Positions 26,118 through 35,312 are shown, counted from the stretch's first letter. The stretch is DNA of 64,000 bases from Marinilabilia sp964403175 (GCA_964403175.1 CAYOFH010000002.1:13143-77142); one strand, 5' to 3'. Translations and numbers: made by a program. The notes: generated from the letters alone by a model not told the origin.

Positions 26118-27662
26118 ATGACAGATCCTACCGAAAAATACATCTTTGATGTTGTAGTCATCGGAAGCGGTCCGGCCGGATTTGCTGCTGCCAACAGGGC
26201 AGCTGACTTTGATAAAAAGGTCTGCCTGATTGAAAAGAGCCATATCGGAGGTGCCGGCATTATCAATGGAGTACTTACATCTAAAACGATGTATGAACTC
26301 TCAATGGATTATTCGGTAGCTGCAAGGATTGACAGGGGCTATCGGGCCAGCGGTTTGTCGGTAGACTACGACATGGTGAAAAAAACCGTATTGGAAGCTG
26401 CGCGGGAAAAACAATATCAGATGCGCAGTCAGATTGAGACATTTGCCAACATTTCGAAAAAAGGTACTATCAGCCTTATTACAGGGACAGCCAAATTCAA
26501 AAATGCCAATACAGTTGAAGTTAATGACAATGGGGATCTTCTTACCATAAAAGGAGAATACTTCATAATTGCAACAGGAGCTCATCCAAGAGAACTTCCG
26601 GGTGTAAACATTGATGGCAAAAGGGTCATTACCTCCGATGATATCTTATCACTTTCCCGGTTTCCGGAACGGATGCTCATTATTGGCTCAGGAATCATTG
26701 GTTGTGAATTTGCCACCATTTTCTCTAATTTTAACCAAACCAAGGTACATCTTCTTGACAGATCCAACCGGGTCCTGCCCTATGAGGACGATGATGTAAG
26801 CGAGTTTGTATCTCACAACCTGGAGGCCAACGGAGTAATCGTCCACCATACCGCCCAACTCAGATGCATCCGCAAACATCCTGATCATCTGGAAGTCGTT
26901 TTAGATTATGATGCCGGTAACAGTAAAGTTATCGAAGTTGACATTGCGCTCGTTGCCATCGGAAGAAAACCAAACACAGAGAATATGGGACTTGATCTAC
27001 TTGGGGTAAGCCCCGATAGAAGAGGATTAATTCCTGTAGATGACTATGGCTGCGTCCAAAACACCCTGGGGCATACCAATATTTATGCTGTAGGAGATAT
27101 TACCGGTCAGTCTCAGCTTTACAGTGTGGCGGAATATCAGGGGCGACTGGCAGCTGAAGCCATCATAAAAGAAATCTGCTATCATCCCGATTACTCCAAT
27201 ATGTCGACCCTTATGTTTTTTAAGCCGGAGGTGGCAGCTGTCGGTGCCAATGAAAGAACCCTGCAGGAAAAAAATATTGGATATAAATCTGTTTATTATT
27301 CGAACTCACTGATAAATCGCGCCATTGCCATGCGAAACACGCACGGGTTTGTAAAAATTCTTGTAAGCAGTGATGACAAACAACGTATTTTAGGCATGAG
27401 AGCCGCAGGCCCGCAGGCATCGTCATTTATTGTTGCAGTTGCCCATCTAATCAATCATGGCAACAGTGTTAGTGAGGTGCTAAGGGTATTTTATCCTCAT
27501 CCAAGCATTACCGAAGGAATTCAGGAAAGCATGAGAGCCCTGGCTGGCAAATCCATTTACAAACCGGTAGCTTTCCCAAAGCATATTAAAGTAGGAGAAT
27601 GGAACCCGGGAGATCCAAAAACGCAAACCCCACAAAATGAAAAAATCAAAAAAATCACATAA
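26118..27662 (+). CDS. FAD/NAD(P) oxidoreductase, SthA/lipoamide-dehydrogenase fold without redox cysteines
   Basis: A 514-aa protein of the pyridine nucleotide-disulfide reductase fold: FAD motif IGSGPAG (15-21), NAD(P) motif IIGSGIIGCEFATIFSNF, the second FAD motif NIYAVGDITGQSQL and a dimerisation domain with FYPHPSITEGIQ. The active-site segment reads GGAGIINGVLTSK (44-56), so both cysteines of lipoamide dehydrogenase (GGxCxxxGCxPSK) are replaced, by Gly47 and Val52. SthA, the soluble transhydrogenase, also lacks the disulfide but keeps one Cys. NAD(P)H transhydrogenase activity is the best guess. It cannot work as a thiol-disulfide enzyme. Confidence 0.8.
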   Translation: MTDPTEKYIFDVVVIGSGPAGFAAANRAADFDKKVCLIEKSHIGGAGIINGVLTSKTMYELSMDYSVAARIDRGYRASGLSVDYDMVKKTVLEAAREKQYQMRSQIETFANISKKGTISLITGTAKFKNANTVEVNDNGDLLTIKGEYFIIATGAHPRELPGVNIDGKRVITSDDILSLSRFPERMLIIGSGIIGCEFATIFSNFNQTKVHLLDRSNRVLPYEDDDVSEFVSHNLEANGVIVHHTAQLRCIRKHPDHLEVVLDYDAGNSKVIEVDIALVAIGRKPNTENMGLDLLGVSPDRRGLIPVDDYGCVQNTLGHTNIYAVGDITGQSQLYSVAEYQGRLAAEAIIKEICYHPDYSNMSTLMFFKPEVAAVGANERTLQEKNIGYKSVYYSNSLINRAIAMRNTHGFVKILVSSDDKQRILGMRAAGPQASSFIVAVAHLINHGNSVSEVLRVFYPHPSITEGIQESMRALAGKSIYKPVAFPKHIKVGEWNPGDPKTQTPQNEKIKKIT

Positions 27663-28803
27663 AAGTAAAACATTTAAAATTATCATCTTAACAATTGTAG
27701 GAGTAACAGCTCTCTATACGCTGCTTCCCGATTACCTCCAAAAGGGGTTAATATACCTGACTCCCAATATTGATGATTTCAAAATATTCGACAACAGGAA
27801 AGTCGAAACAGCAAACCCGGTGCCCTGGCCCTTTTCTGCCGACTACAATCATTACACTATTTCCTCCGCATCTGCCTCTGATTCTTTAGCCCTCTTGGAA
27901 TCCACCGGCTTTCTGATCATTCAAAACGACTCTCTTCTTTTCGAAAAGTATTACCAGGATCAGCAGGCCACGGAGATTTCCAATTCCTTTTCAATGGCCA
28001 AGAGTATAGTTTCTCTCCTGATAGGTTGCGCCATTGATGATGGGTACATACACAGTCTCGATGACAAAGTTGAGAAATACCTGCCCTGGATAAAAGGATC
28101 TTTCAGCAATAACCTTACCATACGTCATCTGCTGACAATGAGCTCTGCATCCAGCTGGAATGAAAACTACACCTCTCCCTTTTCAATTACCACCCAAGCC
28201 TATTATGGCAGAGACCTGCCGGGGCTCATGAAAAAAGTTAAAATAAACAATCATCCCGGAATAGAATTTAATTACCGAAGTGGAGACACTCAATTTCTGG
28301 AAAGAATTCTAACTAAAACAACCGGAATGTCGATTTCCCACTATGCTTCTGAAAAACTTTGGAAACCCCTCAATGCAGAAGTCCCGGCACTGTGGTCGCT
28401 TGACCGACGCGAAGGAACTGAAAAAGCCTATTGCTGCTTTAACAGCACTCCGCGCGATTTTGCCCGCATCGGTAATCTGGTTCTTAACAATGGAGTATTC
28501 AAGGGCCAAAGACTAATTTCATCCGGCTATATTTCGGAAATGATCACCCCGGCAAAATATCTTACCAATAATGAAGCTCAAATGGTGGATTATTACGGGT
28601 TACACTGGTGGATACTGAATTACAAAGGAGAAATGATCCCTTATGCCAGAGGAATACTGGGACAGTATATATTTGTCGTTCCTTCGGAAAATGCCGTAAT
28701 TGTCAGACTGGGACATCGACGAAGCAAAAAATATCACAATCACCACCCGATAGATGTGTATACATGGATAGGAGCCGGTATGGATATTATCGACCAAAGA
28801 TAA
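27637..28803 (+). CDS. Serine hydrolase, class C beta-lactamase/PBP4* family
   Basis: A 388-aa protein with an N-terminal lysine-rich stretch and one transmembrane helix (about 13-30), so the catalytic domain should face the periplasm. The active-site motif is SMAK at 119-122 (NSFSMAKSIVSLLIG). FNYRSGDTQFLERIL supplies the tyrosine motif, and GYISEMITPA and YYGLHWWIL are family-like. Members include D-Ala-D-Ala peptidases, esterases and class C beta-lactamases; the substrate cannot be told. It overlaps the preceding oxidoreductase gene by 26 bp in another frame, so the two are probably co-translated, though a functional link is not obvious. Confidence 0.85.
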   Translation: MKKSKKSHKSKTFKIIILTIVGVTALYTLLPDYLQKGLIYLTPNIDDFKIFDNRKVETANPVPWPFSADYNHYTISSASASDSLALLESTGFLIIQNDSLLFEKYYQDQQATEISNSFSMAKSIVSLLIGCAIDDGYIHSLDDKVEKYLPWIKGSFSNNLTIRHLLTMSSASSWNENYTSPFSITTQAYYGRDLPGLMKKVKINNHPGIEFNYRSGDTQFLERILTKTTGMSISHYASEKLWKPLNAEVPALWSLDRREGTEKAYCCFNSTPRDFARIGNLVLNNGVFKGQRLISSGYISEMITPAKYLTNNEAQMVDYYGLHWWILNYKGEMIPYARGILGQYIFVVPSENAVIVRLGHRRSKKYHNHHPIDVYTWIGAGMDIIDQR

Positions 28804-28867
28804 TAAAAGGTGGAAGTTTGTGAGATTAGAGCATAAAGGTTGGCTCTAAAAATCTAATGATCTATTG

Positions 28868-30769
28868 TTAATACGCACGAGTATTAATGCCTTCAATGAA
28901 ATTGATGAAAGAAGTATTCACTACTTTATTACCTCCGGCAGTAGGATAATTCCCTGTAAAGTACCAATCTCCCTGGTCATTGGGACAAGCTTTATGAAGA
29001 TTATCCACAGTTTGGTAAACAACCTCCACTTCAGCATCTATATCATCAGGTTTAAGCATTTCAGCAATTTTATCAGAGATCTGCTCATCAGAAAAGGGAC
29101 GATAAACCTCTTTCACATAATTTACTATTTCCTCTTTAGGGAGATATTGCTGATCCTTACATTGCCTATAAACCTTTTCTATAACCTCCTCTTGTCCTGA
29201 ATCCTTCAGTAATTCAATGGCAGCAGCAAAAGCACAAAAATCTTTTAACCTGGCCATATCAATACCATAACAATCAGGAAAACGAATTTGGGGGGCGGAC
29301 GAAACCACAATTATCTTCTTAGGATGTAACCGGTCAAGGATCCTCAAAATACTGCGCTTCAAAGTAGTCCCTCTTACGATGGAATCGTCAATAATTACGA
29401 GGGTATCCACTTTATTCTTCACAATTCCATAAGTCACATCATATACGTGAGCCACCAGATCATCACGACTGCTGTCATCAGTAATAAATGTGCGCATCTT
29501 AACGTCTTTTATAGCCACCTTTTCAATTCGCGGTTCCAAACTAAGAATTCTGGACACTGCCTCCTCATTCAGCTCATTACCAAGGGCCATTATCTTTTTT
29601 GTTTTCTCCACATCCAGATGTTCTCTGATGCCTTCCATCATTCCATAGAATGCAGTCTCGGCGGTATTAGGAATGTGGGAGAAAACGGTATTTTCAAGGT
29701 CAAAATTTATTTTATCCAGAATAATAGGAGACAACAGACGTCCCAGCTCCTTCCGTTCTTTATAAATATCCCGATCGCTACCTCTGGAGAAATAAATACG
29801 CTCAAAAGAGCAGGATTTCTTTTCCTGAGGGACTGTCACCATTTCCTCGGATACCTGACCGTCCTTTTTAATGATTAATGCATGTCCGGGCTTCAGTTCT
29901 TTAACCTCCACCGATCTCACATTCAACGCTGTTTGAATGACCGGTCGCTCGGAAGCTACTACCACAAATTCATCGTTGGCATAGTAGGAAGCAGGTCTAA
30001 TACCCCAGGGATCCCGGGTTACAAATGCATCCCCATGGCCAAAAAGTCCGGCAATTACAAATCCACCATCCCACCGGCGACTCGACCTTTCCAATACTTT
30101 ACGCACATCCAGATTTTTTTCTATCAATGCCGAAATTTCTTTGTTGGTATACCCTTCATTTTTAAACTGACGAAACAAGAGTTGATTTTCTTCATCCAGA
30201 AAATGCCCTACATTCTCGAGCATAGATTCAGTATCGGTATAATCTTTGGGATGTTGCCCCAGATCTACCAGAGTTTTAAAAATTTCATCAACATTAGTAA
30301 GATTAAAGTTACCGGCAAGTACCAGATTTCTCGAACGCCAGTTATTCTCGCGCATAACCGGATGCACATAATCAATACTGTTGTTTCCAAAAGTTCCGTA
30401 CCGTAAATGACCAAGATAGAGTTCACCGGCAAAGGGCAGATTTTCTTTGGCCCAAACCGGATCATTCAGCAACTCAGGATGATGTTCATATACAGCATCA
30501 AAACGACTGTGTATGCCCGAGAACACTTCCTGAATGGGGTTTCCACCATTAGAGCGCTGACGGGAAAGATATTTTTTCCCTGCAGGCTGATTCAACTTTA
30601 AGCTTACAACTCCAGCACCGTCCTGTCCCCTGTTATGCTGCTTTTCCATCAGTAAATAAAGCTTATTCAAACCAAAACGCCACGTTCCATACTTCTCCTG
30701 ATAATAACTCAGGGGCTTTAACAAACGAATGAGTACAATGCCACATTCATGCTTAATCTGATCACTCAT
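28868..30769 (-). CDS. Long PurF-like class II glutamine amidotransferase/phosphoribosyltransferase
   Basis: A 633-aa protein, longer than PurF (about 470-510). The N-terminus MSDQIKHECGIV places the nucleophile at Cys9 after a possible propeptide. HLRYGTFGNNS and a TDTESML segment fit the Ntn glutaminase, and WDGGFVIAGLFGHGDAFVTRDPWGIRP is PurF-like. The C-terminal half holds the PRPP loop VIIDDSIVRGTTLKRS. The oxyanion segment, usually HNGNLTN, reads AGNFNLTN, with the conserved His and Gly replaced. It is usually annotated amidophosphoribosyltransferase in Bacteroidota. Its identity as the main purine enzyme is uncertain. Confidence 0.78.
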   Translation of the reverse strand: MSDQIKHECGIVLIRLLKPLSYYQEKYGTWRFGLNKLYLLMEKQHNRGQDGAGVVSLKLNQPAGKKYLSRQRSNGGNPIQEVFSGIHSRFDAVYEHHPELLNDPVWAKENLPFAGELYLGHLRYGTFGNNSIDYVHPVMRENNWRSRNLVLAGNFNLTNVDEIFKTLVDLGQHPKDYTDTESMLENVGHFLDEENQLLFRQFKNEGYTNKEISALIEKNLDVRKVLERSSRRWDGGFVIAGLFGHGDAFVTRDPWGIRPASYYANDEFVVVASERPVIQTALNVRSVEVKELKPGHALIIKKDGQVSEEMVTVPQEKKSCSFERIYFSRGSDRDIYKERKELGRLLSPIILDKINFDLENTVFSHIPNTAETAFYGMMEGIREHLDVEKTKKIMALGNELNEEAVSRILSLEPRIEKVAIKDVKMRTFITDDSSRDDLVAHVYDVTYGIVKNKVDTLVIIDDSIVRGTTLKRSILRILDRLHPKKIIVVSSAPQIRFPDCYGIDMARLKDFCAFAAAIELLKDSGQEEVIEKVYRQCKDQQYLPKEEIVNYVKEVYRPFSDEQISDKIAEMLKPDDIDAEVEVVYQTVDNLHKACPNDQGDWYFTGNYPTAGGNKVVNTSFINFIEGINTRAY

Positions 30770-30796
30770 AACTCAAAACGCTAAAAAAGAAACCTC

Positions 30797-30824
30797 AAAA
30801 AAAACCCGCTTGCTGACAAGCGGG
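30797..30824 (-). terminator. Intrinsic terminator after the SPOR-domain gene
   Basis: On the minus strand an 8-bp stem, CCCGCTTG (30805-30812) with CAAGCGGG (30817-30824), and a 4-nt loop are followed by a run of eight T (complement of 30797-30804). It separates the SPOR gene from the PurF-like gene, which needs its own promoter. Confidence 0.85.
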
Positions 30825-30831
30825 CTTAATA

Positions 30832-31299
30832 TTATGGTAAAGAATTTAATGATATATCGCTAACCTTTACAACATAGCAGGCCGGGAATTTTTTTTTCAA
30901 CCTGCTGAGAAGTGGCAAAGCTTCATGCTTATGCCGGAAACTTCCCACTCTGACTCTCCAGAAAGGAGCACTGTATTCAACAAAAACATTCTCTTCCGGT
31001 AATTCGGACAAAACTTTCCCTTTTACATCCAGAGCTTCCTGCCTTGACTTATTTCCTGCCCCGCTAAATAACTGCACCCGGAAACCTTCAACTCCATCGG
31101 ACCTTTTATTCATACTGATGTGGGTGTTTATCAGAGCCCTCATGCGGTCAGATTGCTCAATAGTGATAATTCCCTTATCGCTGGAAACCTGCTCAAGTTC
31201 TGCAAAAATATCCGAATTAAAACTTGCGTCTTTCCCCGGCATTTGAGCAGTAACTCCCATGGTCATCAAAAGAAAAATAATTCCTGCTACAATTCTCAT
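30832..31299 (-). CDS. Secreted SPOR-domain protein
   Basis: About 155 aa from the ATG at 31299 (MRIVAGIIFLLMTMGVTAQ); a TTG three codons upstream is a weaker start. A signal peptide (1-19) is followed by a helical stretch with SSDKGIITIEQSDRMRALI. A C-terminal SPOR domain covers about 75-150 (EGFRVQLFSGAGNKSRQEAL, VEYSAPFWRVRVGSFRHKHE, ACYVVKV). SPOR domains bind denuded glycan strands of septal peptidoglycan, so the protein probably sits in the periplasm at division sites. A terminator follows directly. Confidence 0.85.
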   Translation of the reverse strand: MRIVAGIIFLLMTMGVTAQMPGKDASFNSDIFAELEQVSSDKGIITIEQSDRMRALINTHISMNKRSDGVEGFRVQLFSGAGNKSRQEALDVKGKVLSELPEENVFVEYSAPFWRVRVGSFRHKHEALPLLSRLKKKFPACYVVKVSDISLNSLP

Positions 31300-31334
31300 C
31301 TTTTTCAAATCTTATGCAGGCAAAGTTACAATTT

Positions 31335-32174
31335 TTATTCCTTTACGGGAACAATCAAAACAGGAATCTCGGAAAGATTAAGAATCTCGTTTGCAAAAGG
31401 TCTGAAAAAACTGTCGAAAGGACTGAGTGCCTTGCTCAGAGGAATCACAATAACTGTTGCCAATTGCTCTTGCGCCAGACTAAGAATATTCTTTGCATCT
31501 CCACCCCATTTGAAAGGCTTCACGGACACCTCTAAATCTGTATTGGTTTTAATGTATCGCTCAGCCTGTTTAGCATAAATATCACTTAATCCCGGAAGTA
31601 TCCATTTTGATTTACGCTGAAGAGCCAGTATATTAATTTCGGCTTTTATTAATTTGGCAAATCCCGCAACAACAGGTACAATTTTCCGGGTTATTTTATT
31701 ATGATCCAGCGGTAAAATGACTCTATGGGGATAACTCCATTTCATTCCGTTTCTTACGGTGAATACAGGACAAGGTGCATGAGAAACCAATCTGTACGCA
31801 TTGCTACCCAGCCACCGGTCTTCAACGCCCGAAACTCCATGAGTTCCCACAACAATCAGGCTCACATCATCGTATCGTGCCTGGTTGGTAATTTCCCGTA
31901 CAACGTTTCCCTCCCGGATTTTATAATCAAACTCTCCATTATATACACGATACTCGTCACTATATTTTTTTATGAGATGATCCAGCCAGGTTTTTGTCTG
32001 TCCCAGCATGCGTTCTTCCGGATTATCACCCAAAAACTCAGGAGCATACTTCTGCCCTGTCTGAACATGAATAATCCTGACTGCTGCATGCAGTTGATTG
32101 GCTAATTCCACACCCACTTTCAGTGCAAAAACGGAATTTTCGGAAAAATCGATGGGTACAAGTATTCTTTTCAT
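31335..32174 (-). CDS. Universal stress protein with tandem Usp domains
   Basis: A 279-aa cytoplasmic protein made of two UspA domains. The first (1-145) starts KRILVPIDFSENSVFALKVG and carries the nucleotide-binding pattern VVGTHGVSGVEDRWLGSNAY. The second (about 150-279) is degenerate: VILPLDHNKITRKIVPVV, and at its end IPLSKALSPFDSFFRPFANE in place of a clear GxxGxxGxxS. ATP binding is therefore likely only in the first half. It is 36 bp upstream of the SPOR gene on the same strand. Confidence 0.9.
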   Translation of the reverse strand: MKRILVPIDFSENSVFALKVGVELANQLHAAVRIIHVQTGQKYAPEFLGDNPEERMLGQTKTWLDHLIKKYSDEYRVYNGEFDYKIREGNVVREITNQARYDDVSLIVVGTHGVSGVEDRWLGSNAYRLVSHAPCPVFTVRNGMKWSYPHRVILPLDHNKITRKIVPVVAGFAKLIKAEINILALQRKSKWILPGLSDIYAKQAERYIKTNTDLEVSVKPFKWGGDAKNILSLAQEQLATVIVIPLSKALSPFDSFFRPFANEILNLSEIPVLIVPVKE

Positions 32175-32311
32175 GCAGGTTTGGTTTTTAATCGTCCATA
32201 CTATTTTTTAAGCAAACATAAGAACCAGGCTATATCTGTCATTACATGCCATATTACTTCTCTTAAACCCATCAAAAACCCGGTTCATCTCATTCTCAAA
32301 TATTGATTTTA

Positions 32312-32608
32312 CTAATACATACGCATTGTGAGGCAAAGTGGTTGCACTAAACATCGTTTTCTTAAGAATATTGAGCGATACAAATTTTTCAGGAGGACAT
32401 TCAAGTGCGAAAAAACATCTGTAGGCATATTTACCGACCGGCAATTCCTGACCGCCATACTCAGTCGGGGATTTTTTTCAGGATCAGGTCTTCCTTCTTT
32501 CACTCCTACCTGAATATCCTTGGTAATTCTAGTAAACATTTTAGCCATTTTAGCACCCTGTGCTCCTTTGCGATGCTTAATAATTACCCATTTACTATCC
32601 CCTGCCAT
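32312..32608 (-). pseudogene. Truncated YebC/PmpR-family gene
   Basis: The first 64 or so codons clearly match the start of YebC-type regulators/translation factors (MAGDSKWVIIKHRKGAQ, MFTRITKDIQVGVKEG, PDPEKNPRLSMAV and NMPTD). Intact members are about 240 aa. After NMPTD the frame reads unrelated residues and stops at codon 99. The neighbouring frame (down to 32208) also shows no YebC-like continuation, so this is a remnant left by a deletion or rearrangement rather than a single frameshift. A functional copy would have to lie elsewhere in the genome. Confidence 0.8.
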
Positions 32609-32815
32609 GGTTATGAACTCTTTACTTTACTTCTTTATTAAAGAGTTCTTTGTTTCAAAAACACTGATAGCCAAAGTCTTTTCTCCAAAAAGTTCTTATT
32701 CCATAAGCCCTTGCCTGCAAGAGTCGCAAAACTAATAAAAACCTAATACTCACACAAGAGGCTGATTTATCACACATTACAAAAAACAAAAAGAATTACC
32801 CTGAAACACAAATAC

Positions 32816-32847
32816 TTTGGGTAAACCATAGATTAACATTAAATTTG
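32816..32847 (+). promoter_or_regulatory. Bacteroidota-type promoter of miaB
   Basis: TTTG at 32816-32819 and TAAATTTG at 32840-32847 are separated by 20 bp, an exact fit to TTTG-N19-21-TAnnTTTG. The miaB ATG follows 22 bp after the -7 element, implying a very short leader. Confidence 0.75.
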
Positions 32848-32869
32848 CATTCTATTTTACAGAAGAGGG

Positions 32870-34249
32870 ATGAGAGACAAACAAAACAATAAAAATTCCA
32901 TAAAGGCTGAGAGCGTTTTAGCCTATGAAAGCAACGGGAAGAAACTTTACATAGAAACCTACGGATGCCAGATGAACTTTGCTGACAGTGAAGTTGTAGC
33001 TTCTGTAATGCAAATGGATGGCTATGAAACTGCAGAAAACAATTCAAATGCGGATGCTATATTCATAAACACCTGCTCTATAAGGGATAATGCAGAAAAG
33101 AGAGTACTTGCCAGAGTAAGGGAACTCAAAGCCCTTAAAAAGAAACGTCCTGGACTGATAATTGGAATCATTGGATGTATGGCCGAACGGGCAAAAGAAG
33201 AGCTTTTTGAGGTGGGAGCAGACCTGGTTGCTGGCCCTGATGCTTATCTGGACTTACCAAATCTTGTAAGCCTTGTTGAGCAGGGAGAAAAAGCCATCAA
33301 TGTAGATCTTTCCACTACAGAGACCTACCGCGATATTATTCCCAAGCGATTAGGCCCCAACAAAATATCAGCCTTTATCAGCATCATGAGAGGGTGCAAT
33401 AATTTTTGCACCTATTGCATTGTCCCCTATACCAGAGGCAGGGAAAGAAGCAGGGATCCGGAAAGCATCAGAAAAGAATTTGCAGATCTTGTTAAAGAAG
33501 GCTATAAAGAAATCTCACTCCTGGGACAAAACGTGAACTCATTTCTGCATCGGAAAGACCAACAGGAAATGGATTTCCCGGGATTACTGAATTTCCTGGC
33601 TACCCGGTTTCCTGATATAAGGATCCGTTTCACAACCTCACATCCGAAAGATATGAGTAATGAAACACTTAAAGTGATGGCAAAACATCCTAATATCTGC
33701 AAACATATTCATTTGCCCCTGCAATCCGGATCATCAGAAGTATTAAAAAAAATGAACCGAAAATATACGGCAGATTGGTATAAAAACCGGATTGAAGCTA
33801 TCCGGGAAATATTACCCGGATGCGGTATCACCACAGATGTTTTCTGCGGCTTTCACGGCGAGACGGAAGAAGACCATCAAAAGACTCTGGAATTAATGAA
33901 ATGGGCAGGGTTTGATACGGCTTTTATGTTTAAGTATTCAGAGCGTCCTGGAACTTATGCTCATAAAAAATTACCCGATAATGTTCCTGATGACATCAAA
34001 AGCCGGAGACTTCAGGAGATAATAGAACTGCAAAACCAACTTTCTCTTGAAAGTAATAAAAAAGATATCGGAAAAGTATTTGAGGTTTTAATCGAAAGTG
34101 TTTCCAAAAAATCAACACAGGAATTCTTTGGACGTACCTCCCAAAATAAGGTAGTTGTATTTCCACGTGCCGGACATAAAGTCGGAGAACTTGTTAATGT
34201 CAGGATTACTGACGTTACGCAGGCCACAATGCTGGGCATTCCCATTTAG
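32870..34249 (+). CDS. miaB: tRNA-2-methylthio-N6-dimethylallyladenosine synthase MiaB
   Basis: A 459-aa radical-SAM methylthiotransferase that adds the 2-methylthio group to i6A37 of tRNAs reading UNN codons. The N-terminal UPF0004 domain has cluster cysteines in ETYGCQMNFADSE, NTCSIRDNAEKR and GIIGCMAERAK. The radical SAM cluster is RGCNNFCTYCIVPYTRGRER, and a C-terminal TRAM domain covers about 390-455. MiaB is distinguished from RimO and MtaB by TYGCQMN. It has its own promoter and is monocistronic. Confidence 0.96.
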   Translation: MRDKQNNKNSIKAESVLAYESNGKKLYIETYGCQMNFADSEVVASVMQMDGYETAENNSNADAIFINTCSIRDNAEKRVLARVRELKALKKKRPGLIIGIIGCMAERAKEELFEVGADLVAGPDAYLDLPNLVSLVEQGEKAINVDLSTTETYRDIIPKRLGPNKISAFISIMRGCNNFCTYCIVPYTRGRERSRDPESIRKEFADLVKEGYKEISLLGQNVNSFLHRKDQQEMDFPGLLNFLATRFPDIRIRFTTSHPKDMSNETLKVMAKHPNICKHIHLPLQSGSSEVLKKMNRKYTADWYKNRIEAIREILPGCGITTDVFCGFHGETEEDHQKTLELMKWAGFDTAFMFKYSERPGTYAHKKLPDNVPDDIKSRRLQEIIELQNQLSLESNKKDIGKVFEVLIESVSKKSTQEFFGRTSQNKVVVFPRAGHKVGELVNVRITDVTQATMLGIPI

Positions 34250-34747
34250 TGCCTGTCCATAAAGTGCTATTTACTGTATTAAGCTTATCCGAAAATCGCT
34301 TACTTCGACACGCTCGGTACAGGCATTTACGAAATATGAATGTTCTCCATAAAATGGATTTAAAAATATCAACAGTGTCCTAGTTTTTTCCCAAAAGGGA
34401 TTTAATCCCCCTGAACCCTGACCTAATTTTGTTTACGACATAATCATTGGGAGCGATCATGATTTCCGCTGCGCTCCAATTTTTGTTATGATGCAAGATA
34501 GTAGGCAAATAATATCAAGATTTAGCAAGTTTTCGCTCTAAAAAACACGGTTCTTTTATCGTAATCGTCAAGCCTCTTCTCGCTCGCCTCGGGAATGAGG
34601 TTTTAAAAAGAGATGATTTTACGATAAAACAATCTTGTTTTTGACTCACTTGCCCGAATTAGCCCCCATCAAACCAGTCAAATGTTTATTTTTGGCAGAA
34701 TTGATATTTGAAATTATTAAAAATAATCAAGTTTAAAAACAATAATA
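34250..34747. other. 498-bp intergenic region rich in inverted repeats
   Basis: No coding sequence is visible. Inverted repeats include TGCCTGT (34251-34257) with ACAGGCA (34319-34325); TCCCAAAAGGGA near 34389; GGGATTTAATCCC just after it; and TTTTATCGTAA (34554-34564) with TTACGATAAAA (34619-34629), which encloses a 54-nt segment holding a smaller CCTC/GAGG hairpin. The style suggests remnants of small mobile or repetitive elements, but I cannot name a family. Confidence 0.5.
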
Positions 34748-35095
34748 ATGAATGATCAAATAAAAGAATTCAGAGAATTTCGTTCCAAAATGAATGAAAG
34801 AATCCTGTCGCAGGACAACCTTGTTATCAAAAGACTTTTCAACTTGGATACCAACACCTACCAAGAGGGAACACTGTCCTCAAAAACCAAAGAAATGCTC
34901 GGTCTGGCAGCATCAATGGTGCTTCGTTGCGATGACTGTATTAAGTATCATCTTGAAAAATGCTACGAACAGAAAATCAGCACAGAAGAAATGATGGAAA
35001 TTTTCTCCGTGGCCAACATTGTAGGTGGAACAATTGTTATTCCTCATACGCGCAGAGCAATGGAATACTGGGATATGCTGAATGGCAATGATTAA
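34748..35095 (+). CDS. AhpD-like carboxymuconolactone decarboxylase family protein
   Basis: A 115-aa helical protein of the AhpD/CMD fold. The redox motif CDDC (61-64) with His68 (CDDCIKYH) matches the AhpD-type CxxCxxxH active site of alkylhydroperoxidase-like members. SSKTKEMLGLAASMVLRCD and VGGTIVIPHTRRAMEYWDML are family-typical. It probably acts as a thiol-dependent peroxidase or disulfide reductase in the cytoplasm; a decarboxylase role is unlikely with an intact CxxC. No partner peroxiredoxin is adjacent. Confidence 0.88.
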   Translation: MNDQIKEFREFRSKMNERILSQDNLVIKRLFNLDTNTYQEGTLSSKTKEMLGLAASMVLRCDDCIKYHLEKCYEQKISTEEMMEIFSVANIVGGTIVIPHTRRAMEYWDMLNGND

Positions 35096-35283
35096 CAGAG
35101 AAAGCGCAAAGCAGAAAGAATTAAACGCAAAACAACTATTAATTCTGTCTAAAAGCCAAGAAAACAAAAAAAATAGATTCTGATAATTACGAAAACAACC
35201 AAAAAGATAAAACTGAAACTGTTTCTTATCTTTTTCAGCGGATATTAACACGTTGTTAATTTCCAAAACCGGTTTGTTTAAAG

Positions 35284-35291
35284 TAATTTTG
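35284..35291 (+). promoter_or_regulatory. -7 promoter element before the PlsC-like gene
   Basis: TAATTTTG is a perfect TAnnTTTG, 21 bp before the ATG at 35313. This spacing supports the downstream ATG over an in-frame ATG at 35253. The -33 element is not clear. Confidence 0.5.
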
Positions 35292-35312
35292 CCTCAAACA
35301 AAAAAAATAAAA

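Noticed and set aside
26118..27662. Calling this gene lipoamide dehydrogenase (lpdA)
   Set aside because: Both redox cysteines are absent (Gly47, Val52), so it cannot catalyse the dihydrolipoamide reaction.
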